Assembly: GCF_002865645.1 (NCBI RefSeq)
Contig: NW_020194557.1
Location: 372,001-436,000, forward strand
Length of the DNA: 64,000 nt
Direction: 5' to 3'
From: Hyaloscypha bicolor E
Taxonomy: Eukaryota; Ascomycota; Leotiomycetes; Helotiales; Hyaloscyphaceae
Every line of letters starts with the position of its first letter. The stretch's first letter is position 1. This document shows positions 43,730 to 54,764 of this stretch, one piece after another. The position numbers and the translations under genes are program-made. A model generated the notes under the pieces. That model did not search any database, was not told the origin of the DNA, and worked only from the letters and a program-made list of their open reading frames with translations.

Positions 43730-46235
43730 TTTAAGTAAGATGGTAAAGGTACAAATAAGTCAAGTGACGAAGCACGTGATGAGTTGTTGACTTCTTGAGG
43801 ACAGCAGGGAGAAACATGTATTTGAAAGGGAGCTAAAATTTTCTTGAGGTTTTGAACTTGGGGGGCATGAAGCTACTTATGTTCATTATAGAATTGGGTA
43901 GGCAGTTGGGCAGATTTCTTCTCCATGGTTCCGACTGATGTAACTGATCGACGAAAGCTCAACCTCCTCACGCATGCGCGCGGAGCTGCGCTCGACACGC
44001 ACGCTAGCTGGAGGCGAGTTCTGGCTGCATGGACGTTGCACGCAAGTGCGTGGCTCGCATCATTCCCTGGCGTCCTGTGGCTGGTGGCTGACTGTGCTGA
44101 ACGGGCACCGACACATCACATTTCGCATCTCGTATTCTGTGTTAAATAGGGCTGTTGGGTCGACCCCATCGCAATTACACACCCATTAGCAATCATTCTG
44201 AGGTACCGCTTCTCAACGTACCCCGCCAAAATACCAACCTGAAACCGATTATTCATCCTCCAGCCACAGCCGCGGAACAAACTTGCAGCCTTGTCCCCTC
44301 CCCCAAAACTCGGCTTTACGCTTACGATAGTTAAAGATTGATGACACACCCTCTTATCTCAGCCGCCCATTTAGCAAAAGATGTCGAATTGAGAACAGAC
44401 GGCTGAGGTAGTAATAGTAAATACAATTTGGTTGAACCTGAATTTTGTTAAATCCAACAACGACCTCAACAAAACGCTAGCCTGGGAGGAGGAAGTCAGC
44501 TGGTACAATGTTGAGCGACGCCTTACCAACGCACAGGAATCAAGGCAGTCTGCGTGATCAAACACGAAACACTGGCCCAGTGTGTAGAAAACTCGGCTGC
44601 TGTGGCTTTTGACGTGCGCAGCGCGAGAGGCCGAGAATCATCATCCCACAAAAGGATGAGTCTATAACTGCATGGTCATTGGGTATAGTAAGCGCTTTCC
44701 ATCGACAGGTCGGTGGAGAGCTGGAGGCGGGCCAGGGAACTCCCGCTCGCCAAACCGCAGGGTCCAGGTATTGGATCTTTTTCAGCCTCCGCATTCGTGG
44801 CCTCCAGCTGCGCACGTTTCCAAGTAATCACGGCCGAATACGACCGCGGCGGCGGGGAATGCCGGCAAGCCGAGACACTCCGGCTGGCCCAGCCTTCATG
44901 TCAGCATTCAAGATATCAGCAAATATGCACCATCCTTACATCAATATTTTGGTTCACCGGCATCGACCACTTTTCATCAGACCTCAGTTCTGAATTTTCT
45001 CTCATGAAACGGTCAGACGCGTTTAAAGTGGCGAGCGGCGAAGTGGCGTAAATGACTCAAAACGCCCACCTCCAGGACTCTGCAGATAGCGGGCAACCAC
45101 GACGAAAGGTGATTTCTATCCAATGAGGCTGAGATGATAAGAAAGGTCGATAAGAGCCGCGAAATATTACCTCGGCCTTTGAAATAAGGGGCGGCTGGCC
45201 TTTGTCTGTCCAGTAGGCCTGTTTAGTTTCTTACGACGAGTCTAGCTGGCGCTCAGCGGAACGGTTGATGCCGCAACTTCACCTGGTGGTCAAAGTACAG
45301 AGCTGGAATCTGAGCACATAGGTAGAAGTGATGAAACCCAATTCCGGCAGGGTGTTGGGCGTAATTTTGAGCGGTATCTGCCGCATCATTGCAGGTGTGG
45401 GACTTTTGCACCTCGATTAGGAACCACCTCAAGCGCGTATCAGATGAAGAGGCTTGCTTCTGTAACAACTAAATTGCTGGACATATATTGTTCTGAAGTT
45501 GAAATGAAAAAGGGTGGTACAATAGCTATGATGTTCAGGCATATTATCTACTGTTTTGGGATAGGCGGGCAAATCGACACTTGGATCACGTGACGTACCC
45601 CTTTACCCCTATCCAGCTCGGCAATCAATTCACTGGGTTATTCGCCGACGAAGCAATAGGCCTAGAGCAACATGAGTTTGATAACAAACGGGTAATGTCA
45701 GGCATGTGCGAGAGTGGGAGGTCCATCCCCAGCTGCGGACAAATTGTTATATTCGCCGCGGTTGGCTGCATCCGTGACGAAGGAGCCCGTTTCGAGCATC
45801 CCTTGAAGTATGCACTATCTCGTGCTGTTCAGAAGGTCGTTCAAATGCAAGTTAACTTCCCAAGACCTGGTAATCGTTGGAAGCTGTGGGGTAAACAGCG
45901 CTACTAGTCGGTGCTGGATAGATTATAGGAATGTTCTGGATCTTGTATTATTAGTCGGAATAGTAAATATCGTCTGTTGCCGTGTTTGATATATATAATA
46001 TTAGTGTAAGGATTGGGTCTTGCTCCCACAACATCCATATAGACTCATTCTCAGTTTGTTGACAACAAATCTAAGAGATTTTTCCGCCAGAGCATAAATC
46101 CAACATTTTGAGCGATTTCTGACAATTCACTCGCGCAAAGATTGGAACTTGTTGTTAAAGACTTTAGAACTAATGAATTCACTATATTATTTAATGATCT
46201 TGCTGAACCTATGTATATTTCTTGAATAAAAGGTT
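43730..46235. other. intergenic, no confident gene
   Basis: About 2.5 kb. A plus-strand frame at 45581-45907 (containing FADEAIGLEQHEFDN and YALSRAVQKVVQMQ) reads like protein but starts at TTG and may be an exon or remnant. A minus-strand frame at 45253-45468 is similar in quality. Neither is called. Confidence 0.4.
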
Positions 46236-49200
46236 CTACCCTATAATAATAACTTTCAGAAATTTACCCCACGCCATTTCTTTAGCCTTGTTGTTAAAAC
46301 AACACCAACATGGGTGATCCGATAGAACAACCGTCTCATATCCGAGAGCAATACTAATCGTTGTAGCTGCGAGTCGAGCCTGCCAGTTTTTGTGAGCCCG
46401 CACAATGCTCATAGGTGTTTCTGGGGCATCAATCAGACCGAACCAATTATCGATCGCCGTGAAATTGTGTGGCGCAACCACGTTGTTATGGTTATGGTCT
46501 TGACAGTCGCTCATTTTCCGGAGCCTCACATTGTCGATAGTGTTGAAGATATCCAAATCTGCAATCCATTCACCGCCATCCCTTAGCGAAATAAGTGTCT
46601 CCAGCAAATAGACATCCACGTCCTGTCCACCTGAGAAGCCCAGATTTATAGGAGTATTTGCTCCAGTGAAAGAGAGATGTAGCGATGTGCTCTCAAAACA
46701 GTCGCGCATATCCCCATCAAATTCATCCCGGTCAATTCGAGACCATTCAGCCATCTTCACTTCCCGTATCATGGGATCAACAGGTGGTATAAGGAAAGCC
46801 ATACCAGGCCTGCCTATATTGCCTAAAACACGCCGTATATCCCCAGAATATGCCAGCTCTTGTGGATCCAGCAGCAAGGCACCTCCAATGTAAATCGAGT
46901 CAATGGATGACATGGCGATAACATTCTCGAGCAAGCTCGGATCAATATCATAGATGCCAGACTCAAACATGGCGATACATGCGAACGCTGTTGAGCGTTC
47001 CAAATGGTAAGGCTCCAGAGAAGAGGGTATTCTGTCCATATCTTGTTCGGGGGGGGCATCATAACACTCTTTTACCCAAGCTGCTTTCCAGATCGGTTGC
47101 TGCAAAATTCGAACATCAACAGACGTATTCGGAAATTTCCGGTACATTGCTGCAGCAGTTGATACTGCTTTGAGGGCTTTGAGGTGAGGATCCACTGCCG
47201 CATTGGCATTGTGGAATGTTCGTAGCAGTTGGTTCGAAATTGCAGTAGCATCAATCTTTCCTGCTTCGAATAGACTAGAAAAGTCTGCGGCTTCCGTACC
47301 GTTAGACCGTATAAGAGCCAGCATGTTTCCTCTGCCCTCGACAACAAACAATCCTGCTGAGTTTTCATCTCCATATATTAATCGATACCAAGGTGTTTGT
47401 CCCTGATTTCCACCCACGCAACCCATATTATCCCAGAATACGCCCATTCTCATAGAATCAAAGTCTTCAATGAGCTCGCTTTCTCGATCAATTGTATGTT
47501 CTCCAAGTGATGCATAGAAGCGTTTCCGGTTTTCAAATTCCTGACAAATTGATTGCCCTTCCTCTTCGGTAAAGATGTTGCGATCGGTTCCGGGCCGCAC
47601 TGAGCTATTTTTACTTTTGTGGAACTCCCAGAAATCTCCCGGTATACGTTGGAGATCGCCAGTCTCAGGAAAAGTCGCATCTAATCTGTCGTAGTACCTT
47701 CGATCAGTTCCTCTCCTCAGTAAACTTCCCCCCCTATACAACCACCGCGTATGACCGTCGGCTCCGGATTTGCTTTCGTCGAACTTTCGTTTTGGTGTGG
47801 CTCGGTGCCATGGTAAAGCGGTAGTGTACTCATACACATGTTTTGACCATTTAGGATAGTGACGCTTGTAGCGGATGAATATTTGGGTAGGATCAAGGCT
47901 CATGCCACCAGCGATATTCAGGGCCACCATTCTTAGGAAGTGTATCTTGTCGTCATCTGCAGTGATTAGATTAACATAACTCCCTCTCTGACCAACCCTA
48001 GATAACAGCATAGAAGACTCAGAAGATATTCCTGCAACGATATCTGTAGGTCTTGCTTCAGGTTTGTGTGTAGATGGATTGCCCTGAGAGTTGTCAGGGC
48101 GAACTGTGCTTGGAACACCTAGCAATCCAAATAAGGGTTCAGCTGGCCGATCCAAGAACCGCTTCCCATGCTTTCGACCCAGGAGGATGAGTTTATTCGC
48201 CGTTTTGCGTTCATTTCCCTGTGACTCGAGGTATTGTCTTGCAGCTGCAAGTAGTAGGGAAAACCAAGAGAGAGCAGCATCTCCTTCTAAAAGAATGCAG
48301 GCAGAGCGTCCTCCGGCTGACCGAGACTTCTCAAGAAGCCTGCCGACATTATTAAGCCAGGTGACGGCTTGAAGGGTGTTGTTGCCGGCTTCGCCCCACC
48401 CTTGTAAAACACAGCCAAATGTAGCTAGAAGTAGCTCGCCGGTAGAAATTCTCGATCGCTCATTACTGTCAATTGATCTCAAAGAAACGACTGGAACTCC
48501 ATAGTGCCGCAGGTGTGCAAGTGGAAGAGACCAATGGACGCCCCTATCTTGAGTATTCGGATTGACCAGTCCAATGGTTAACACCCCGCCATGGGCGAAA
48601 ATGGGATCACGCTGGCGGACTGGCGTTGGACGAGGAGCAACAACCATCAAGTCGGGGAATAGATGCCATGCCGAAAGTCCTAGAATGATGTCGCCGCCTT
48701 GAGCTTCTTGAGATACGCCGTTGATCAAACCCTCCATCTGAATCAAAGCATTTTTCCATGCGCTTATTACGCTACTGTATGTCTCTGGTATCTTGTTAAC
48801 GGAAGTTTGAACGTTTTCCAAAATCAGCATGAGCTGTTTCTGTTGTCGGCATTTCTCAGTATCGGCTACCCCGAGCCAAGCACGAGCACTTGCATCCCAT
48901 TCAGAGATTTGACTTCGGGTCAGCTCTTGTTTTGCAGCAGCCAAACTAGCCATGTCGCTAATGTTATTCTGTTCGAAGTCATCGTTGATCTCTTTCTTCC
49001 GTTTCTCCGTTATCTCTACCCAAATCGAGGTTGCTTCGGGCGCTTCCCAAATCTTTGCCAACATACAAGCAAGTAAGTGAACCGCAATTGCGCTACTCCC
49101 TGATGTTGCCGCAGCCCACAAGCTAGTTGCATCCGCTCCAACTCGGCTGGCGAAGACCCCATAGGCCGCCCGGGCCTCCGCGTCAATAGAGGAAGCCTTG

Positions 49201-49475
49201 GAGATCTCTGAGGCCCGCTGGCCATATGCCTTAATGAGTTTTGGAGTAGTTGGGAGCACCTTCTCGAAAAGTGCTCCCAATTTCCGAGCAGTTCGGTGTG
49301 CGCAGCCATTCTCTGCCTCGTTCCTTCGAAAAGTGGTCAGCGCAGCGCCAACACCTTCGAACTCCTTTGGTGGCGCCACTTTCCACAGCGAGAAGTCGAA
49401 ATTGATGTTTGCAAGTGCGGGCTGTATCTCTAGTGCGCCATTCACAGCAGATACAGCTAATTTGTTGAATGACAT
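46236..49475 (-). CDS. large conserved-looking protein of unknown function
   Basis: A single uninterrupted exon of 1079 residues from the first in-frame ATG (MSFNKLAVSAVNGALEIQP). The frame is open and protein-like for about 30 codons further upstream (SGPPSKNG, TNFYDTHLI), so a short 5' exon is likely; a CTCAG acceptor sits just before it. I recognise no catalytic or nucleotide-binding motif. The first ~260 residues look helical. The middle has stretches such as LLLATFGCVLQGWGEAGNN, LHFLR-type helices and FWDNMGCVGGNQGQTPWYRL. The end carries HPCWCCFNNKAKEMAWGKF, where the Cys cluster is notable. No signal peptide or clear membrane segment. Probably cytosolic. Confidence 0.85.
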   Translation of the reverse strand: MSFNKLAVSAVNGALEIQPALANINFDFSLWKVAPPKEFEGVGAALTTFRRNEAENGCAHRTARKLGALFEKVLPTTPKLIKAYGQRASEISKASSIDAEARAAYGVFASRVGADATSLWAAATSGSSAIAVHLLACMLAKIWEAPEATSIWVEITEKRKKEINDDFEQNNISDMASLAAAKQELTRSQISEWDASARAWLGVADTEKCRQQKQLMLILENVQTSVNKIPETYSSVISAWKNALIQMEGLINGVSQEAQGGDIILGLSAWHLFPDLMVVAPRPTPVRQRDPIFAHGGVLTIGLVNPNTQDRGVHWSLPLAHLRHYGVPVVSLRSIDSNERSRISTGELLLATFGCVLQGWGEAGNNTLQAVTWLNNVGRLLEKSRSAGGRSACILLEGDAALSWFSLLLAAARQYLESQGNERKTANKLILLGRKHGKRFLDRPAEPLFGLLGVPSTVRPDNSQGNPSTHKPEARPTDIVAGISSESSMLLSRVGQRGSYVNLITADDDKIHFLRMVALNIAGGMSLDPTQIFIRYKRHYPKWSKHVYEYTTALPWHRATPKRKFDESKSGADGHTRWLYRGGSLLRRGTDRRYYDRLDATFPETGDLQRIPGDFWEFHKSKNSSVRPGTDRNIFTEEEGQSICQEFENRKRFYASLGEHTIDRESELIEDFDSMRMGVFWDNMGCVGGNQGQTPWYRLIYGDENSAGLFVVEGRGNMLALIRSNGTEAADFSSLFEAGKIDATAISNQLLRTFHNANAAVDPHLKALKAVSTAAAMYRKFPNTSVDVRILQQPIWKAAWVKECYDAPPEQDMDRIPSSLEPYHLERSTAFACIAMFESGIYDIDPSLLENVIAMSSIDSIYIGGALLLDPQELAYSGDIRRVLGNIGRPGMAFLIPPVDPMIREVKMAEWSRIDRDEFDGDMRDCFESTSLHLSFTGANTPINLGFSGGQDVDVYLLETLISLRDGGEWIADLDIFNTIDNVRLRKMSDCQDHNHNNVVAPHNFTAIDNWFGLIDAPETPMSIVRAHKNWQARLAATTISIALGYETVVLSDHPCWCCFNNKAKEMAWGKFLKVIIIG

Positions 49476-49532
49476 TGGTCCGTTTTTGGAAGGAGGGCCA
49501 CTGATGAGATGTGTGTCGTAGAAATTTGTCAC

Positions 49533-50782
49533 GGGTCCAGTAGATTTTGACTGAGAATGTCGGTGAATGCGTGCGTTTTATCGAAAAATCTTGAAAAATG
49601 TCAGCTAAGACCTTTCTCTTTCTCAAACAACAAAGTATACGTCGCAGCTTCCACTTGAACCTGAATGATTTCTTTCCGTAGAATGATGCAAAGTACTTGA
49701 ATTGATTGCGACCGCAATGTCTCTCAGCCTCGTGTTCGGGAAGGGAATTGGATTTTGGTGCCAGTTGTGGAGTATTGTGCCCGAGTCAGATTCAACACCT
49801 AATCTTGCAACTAGTGCTCAACTGTGAAAATCAAAGTATGACACAGCTATATGGGATTCCTCGTCGGAGCATAAAGAAGTGTCATTTTCAGCTCACCGAA
49901 ATTAACGTTGGCTGGGTGACACAAGCTCTGCATGCATAGCCCCACTAAGCCTCCCTACCCTAGGCCCAGATAGGGGAATCTTTTTGCTTCTTCTTCAGTC
50001 ACTTGATACCATTGCGTTATGTTGATTCGTGCGAGACTCCTAGGAGAAGAAGTCCGCTCTCAGGGATCCAATTTGAGCACTTTCCAACAAATACAGGGGC
50101 ATCTTCTCAGTCCAAGTATGGGACGGGCTGGGGGTTTTGTGCTATGGGCATCATGTGACTTTGCGGGTAGTATGGGAGAAACGCAACTTTCTCAGCAAGC
50201 TTTAATGGCTTCAAGGATTATATGGCACTTTTTGCTTAGCAAAGCCTGCTAGATATCAGAATTGTCGCTCATGCGAGGTTTCCATGCGACGCTAAACCAT
50301 TACGCGGTCTAGGCAGTCTGAAAACTGTTCCATGCCGCTTGAAACCTTGATTTTCAAAACATCTGACCAAAGAGATTTGTTGCATCTCCAGACACTCTAT
50401 GAGTCAACTGAAACGCTTCTAGGCGGACAAGATCTTCCATCTGGATTTCTGTAATTGTGTGTCACGTGATAACAAACCCGGAAGATGGGTAGCGCAAAGC
50501 CCCAATCGCGGTGGTGGCGCTAAATCAGGGAATGCCGATACGCTAGTGTCGATCCACTCACGAGCCGAGGATGAAATTACCCGTACGCGACTCGAAAGCA
50601 GCTGAATGCGCCATCTTTTTCAACCCCTTTCCGCGCACATTTGAACAACCTCACTCTCGCCACGGTTCACAACCTTCAATGACACGTTGCAAGTACGCAT
50701 GTATACATGACCGTTCCTCACGCATCTGAATCGTGCGCATATCATCGTTGCGCCATCACCTCCAGGCCGCTCATGCGTCGTC
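49533..50782. other. divergent intergenic region
   Basis: About 1.25 kb between two divergently transcribed genes. No supported coding sequence; it should contain both promoters and any 5' exon of the large minus-strand gene. Confidence 0.5.
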
Positions 50783-52231
50783 ATGTCTTTCGCGCGTGAA
50801 AAGTTGGAAATGACAGAGCCACCAGGCAGGTCAATCTCGAGGCACGCCTACCACGCAGCAAGATGGACCTTAGATATCCTTCGCCCTTCATTCTTCACTA
50901 AGTCGCCGCGAAAAGAGCTTCACGCTACCGCATGGCTCGACGGTCTTCGAGGTTTTGCTGCCTTCCTGGTCTACTGGCAACACCACCAAGGTTGGGCTCG
51001 CGTTGGTAACACTGCGAGCGATGCCATGGAGACCGCATTCGGTTACAATGGTCAATACTACTTCGCTCAATTACCAGGGATACGTCTCCTTTTCACGGGC
51101 GGCCACATCGCAGTCTCTTGTTTTTTCATCATTTCAGGTCACGTGCTATCAGCAAAACCATTGACGCTGATACACGCCGGCGAGTTCGTAAAACTAGAAG
51201 ATAATCTAGCAGGTGCAATGTTCAGAAGATGGCCTCGGCTTTTTCTCCCAGCTCTCTTTACAACGCTACTCTATGCGACTTCCTGGCACGTCTTCGGATT
51301 CTGGACAGCATTTCCGGAGCATCAAAAGACCTATGTGGAGGAAGTGATTGAGTGGTACAAGCAGTTCAAGGGCTTTAGCTGGGTGTTCAGGACTGATGAG
51401 AAGCTTTGGCTGAGGTACAACTTCCATCTCTGGTCAATCGCGGTCGAGATGCGAGGCTCCGTGATCATCTTCACTGCGCTACTGGCATTCTCCCGATTCA
51501 AAAGGAACACCCGGTTGTTATGCGAAGTGGTACTTACCTTCTACTTTCTATTCATCGTGGATGGGATGCTTTACGCTATGTTCTGTGGTGGTATGCTTCT
51601 CTGCGACTTGGACAACCTCGCCCGGAAAGACGACCTCCCATCATTTTTCTTCAATTTCAAGCCCTACAAAAAGTCTATCTTTTGGACCCTCTTCTTCAGC
51701 GGCATTTATCTCGGTGGTGTACCAAGTATCGATTTCCACACTAGCATCTCACTCTTGGAGGAATCGCCCGGTTGGAAATGGCTCGCGAAGCTCAAGCCCA
51801 CATCCGTCTCTGAATCAGACTACAAATGGTTCTACCTCTTCTGGGGCGCCATCTTCCTCTTGTCTTCCATTCCGCGCATCCCCATCCTAAAATCCTTCTT
51901 CGAAACCCGCTTCAACCAATACCTAGGCCGGCTCTCCTTCTCACTCTACCTAATCCACGGTCCCGTTCTCTGGACGCTCGGTGACCGTCTCTATTTGGCC
52001 GCTGGTTGGGCGAGGGAAGTTAACGTAGACCCAGTAAGGGATTGGATTGGGATCTTCCCGCTTTCAAAAGCGGGACCGTTGGGGCTAGAGTTTGGGTTCT
52101 GGGTGCCGCATTTGATTATTCTGCCGTTTACGCTGTGGGTGGCAGAGGTGTCGACGAGGCTGTTTGATAGGCCTAGCAACCAGTTCGCGAGGTGGACGTA
52201 CAGCAAGTTTTTGGCGCAGCATTATAAATAA
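50783..52231 (+). CDS. acyltransferase-3 family membrane protein
   Basis: Integral membrane acyltransferase (Acyl_transf_3) of 482 residues in one exon from an ATG. The family's opening motif is present as WLDGLRGFAAFLVYWQHH, with the conserved His pair, and is followed by the FFIISGHVLS segment and the RRWPRLFLPAL motif. About eight to ten hydrophobic segments run to the C-terminus, including LGRLSFSLYLIHGPVLW, which is characteristic. Family members move acetyl or other acyl groups onto sugars, lipids or secondary metabolites; the acceptor here is unknown. Fungal copies often stand alone, as this one appears to. Confidence 0.9.
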   Translation: MSFAREKLEMTEPPGRSISRHAYHAARWTLDILRPSFFTKSPRKELHATAWLDGLRGFAAFLVYWQHHQGWARVGNTASDAMETAFGYNGQYYFAQLPGIRLLFTGGHIAVSCFFIISGHVLSAKPLTLIHAGEFVKLEDNLAGAMFRRWPRLFLPALFTTLLYATSWHVFGFWTAFPEHQKTYVEEVIEWYKQFKGFSWVFRTDEKLWLRYNFHLWSIAVEMRGSVIIFTALLAFSRFKRNTRLLCEVVLTFYFLFIVDGMLYAMFCGGMLLCDLDNLARKDDLPSFFFNFKPYKKSIFWTLFFSGIYLGGVPSIDFHTSISLLEESPGWKWLAKLKPTSVSESDYKWFYLFWGAIFLLSSIPRIPILKSFFETRFNQYLGRLSFSLYLIHGPVLWTLGDRLYLAAGWAREVNVDPVRDWIGIFPLSKAGPLGLEFGFWVPHLIILPFTLWVAEVSTRLFDRPSNQFARWTYSKFLAQHYK

Positions 52232-52798
52232 TCATTAGTGGGCTCATGGTGGGTTCTGTTTATAGCTGCATTTGTACAGATGCTCTTTAAACACAGTGAC
52301 TGGCTCTCAATTTTTTCATATCAGCCCTCCAATCTGATTCAATGAGAAGCTAGACGCTGGGTCCAGCTATAAGAACAACAACACCCCGACATTCATCTCT
52401 TGTCCATCCACCTTCGCCATGCCCTAACAGTATTGCACCATTGGGTAGGAAGATCAGAATCGAGACTCCGTGAGGTGGTAGCAGACACTAATTGGAATCC
52501 CTTTCTTCCCACTAATATCTACCCCTTGGATCGAATTTGAGATGTTATACGAAAGACTTTGCCCGAGCTGACCCTCTTCATCAACCATTTGCACTGCAGC
52601 TCGTATGCAAGAATGATTCGGCAAACAAGAACGGACGCCACAAATTTACCGAAAACGCTCAAGACATCCGTTTATCCTACTCTCAAAGTTTAGCTCATGA
52701 GCTTGTAACATGATTGATAAGGTGGTACTAGCCTATAAAAGTAAGAGAAGAAAGGAGTGCAGTCCCCCACATGATGTGAGCCACAGTGGCAACGAAAA
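52232..52798. other. intergenic, no gene seen
   Basis: 3' flank of the acyltransferase gene. No coding signal. Confidence 0.5.
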
Positions 52799-53156
52799 TT
52801 AACCTCGAAATAGGTAAAAGCTAATAGTTCTCATATCTCTCGGAGACTGCATGCGTTGTATGAGTCGCGCAGGGAGAGAACTCATTCCGTACCACCTCTC
52901 GAGCCAAGCCTGCGTGTTTTGGAAGAAAATGCCACCCTTTGCTTCAACCCCGATATACGTCGTCTTCGAGCGAATCGCGAAAGCAAGTATACCACACAAA
53001 TGGACAGCTGCTGCTAATGCAGCCCAAAAAAAACATCTGGAACCTAGTAAACCCACAGCCAATCCTTACGAGGGTCTTCTGTCCGAGTTGCCAGCCAAGA
53101 CTCCACACGTTGGCGATAGCTGCTCCTACTTCCAAGTATTCTAGCAGAATAATCAA
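52799..53156 (-). pseudogene. broken membrane-protein fragment
   Basis: Two overlapping minus-strand frames read as one protein if a frameshift lies near 53060: EYLEVGAAIANVWSLGWQL in the first, then LGSRCFFWAALAAAVHLCG and TTYIGVEAKGGIFFQNTQAW in the second. Both are hydrophobic and protein-like. The T-rich run around 53028-53035 would be a natural slip site. No family is certain, and neither end is complete. Confidence 0.4.
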
Positions 53157-53805
53157 GATGATTTGGAGGTTGTATAGTGTATTAATTCAATAAGTCTCGT
53201 ATGCAGAATAGCCACTGAGTCGTAATACTCAAATGTTCGGACGGGGTTGACGGCTGGTGCTCCGATACTCAAATGGCATGCAAGGAGTTGGCCTCTTGAA
53301 GGTAGAAGTAGAAGAGGCAATTCTGGGGTACTCGACCCTAGCTATGCTAAAATAGTTGGAAGCAGGCCGAGGACGACGTTTGCACTAGCCATATCCTACT
53401 TGAATGACTCGAGAGTATTAGAAAGGACGCAGTCGACAACCAGATAGTAAGTTGCATAAGTCTATAATGGAGAACCGGGAGTATTCAGATAACGATGAAA
53501 CACCGGAGAATCATTGTTGGCGATGACTGTTGCAGCGAGAATTCGACTTCACAATCAAGATCATGAACATGTTCACTTCTCGATAGAGAACCGTTCTCTG
53601 GGTAGGTCCCTGCCTGACTAACTGGGGCGGCGATAAGCACATCATGAGTTTATTAGAGCAACATTCTTGAGGGAGTACATGCTCGCTACCGGGGAAGCTT
53701 CTCCATCATCTAACGGAAGTATCAGGTAATCCTTTTTCAAGTGGCGTTCTCAACTCTTCTGACTTCTCAAACAGAGAGATAATACCCTGGTAACTTGCTT
53801 TAGAG
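53157..53805. other. intergenic, no confident gene
   Basis: Short frames only. If the 53806-54246 fragment belongs to a longer gene, earlier exons should be here, but none could be recognised. Confidence 0.4.
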
Positions 53806-54246
53806 CATCTCGATTCCCTTCGAACCCTATTTCCTTTAGGACATGACTCTATCAAAGCCTTACGGCCTCTTGAATCACAGGATGCCATCGACTTCGATTA
53901 CCCAGTATATGGGCGAATGGAGTATCGGCGAGAGGATGAAAGCAATATTCCCGATCGTTACTTGGGCACTCACCTACTTGATCTCTATAATGAGCTGAGG
54001 GAGGCGAGGCCACGTGGAATCTCCCAGTGGGTTCAAGCGAGGGCCAAAGAAAGGCATTTCATGATAGTCACCATTGCCGGCGCACTTTCTGCTGTGCTCG
54101 CTTTAGCACTCGCAATGGTTCAAGCCTGGGTTTATTGTCAACAATGGAAACACCCTGTAAATATTTCAAGCGCATCAGCTGAAGTCCAGATTGAAAAGGA
54201 AATACGAAATTGTACGTTGATTTGGCTTCACTGCTTCACTTCCTGA
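53806..54246 (+). pseudogene. C-terminal membrane tail of a common fungal protein, truncated
   Basis: After a possible acceptor (GCTTTAG) the frame is open and contains FDYPVYGRMEYRREDE, YLGTHLLDLYNELREARPRG, WVQARAKERHFMIVTIAG and a membrane segment leading to QAWVYCQQWKHPV. This order (short helix, 'LxxLYxELxxxxPRG', Trp/Arg linker, one hydrophobic segment, QxWKHPV end) is a C-terminal module I associate with large fungal proteins of unknown function. The upstream part is absent, so the gene is truncated or a last exon whose partners are lost. Confidence 0.5.
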
Positions 54247-54764
54247 ACCACAACTACGGCCAGCAGCGAGCCCCTATCCCATCCAGGACACAATCAGAAA
54301 GTATGACTCACAAGACTTTACGCAAGGATCAACGAGTGCCAAGTCGTTGTCCGTAGTACCATGGGCACAACGTGGTCGGCATTCAAAGCCGCTGCTCTTA
54401 AGATCGACCATGGGTCAGAACGTCTAGCCCTGGATCTCCGGAAGCCGAAAGAATCCATTGAAGGAGCTTACTTAAGAAGAATGGAGGTGCCTGCTTGGCT
54501 CCTCGAAGAATTAATAAGAGCACGAATTAGAAAATCTTTTTCCTGATAAATTGTGCGCTTACCAGGTCGAAAGGGGGTAGATCCGGCTTATGCGGAGTGG
54601 TTATTAATCCAAAAAAAGACCCCGCTATCGACCCTCCACGACCTGGATTTGTCAGTATCTCGTGCCGTGACTCAACTAACTTTCACGTTCTTATCTCACT
54701 TGGTCTCCTTCCTCCTTTTCACTTCCTCCCCTCCAAGTCACATCAGTTGAAGCAATTCCCAAAG

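Noticed and set aside
45581..45907. Plus-strand 108-codon frame
   Set aside because: Protein-like in places but begins at TTG, with no ATG, intron signal or recognised domain.
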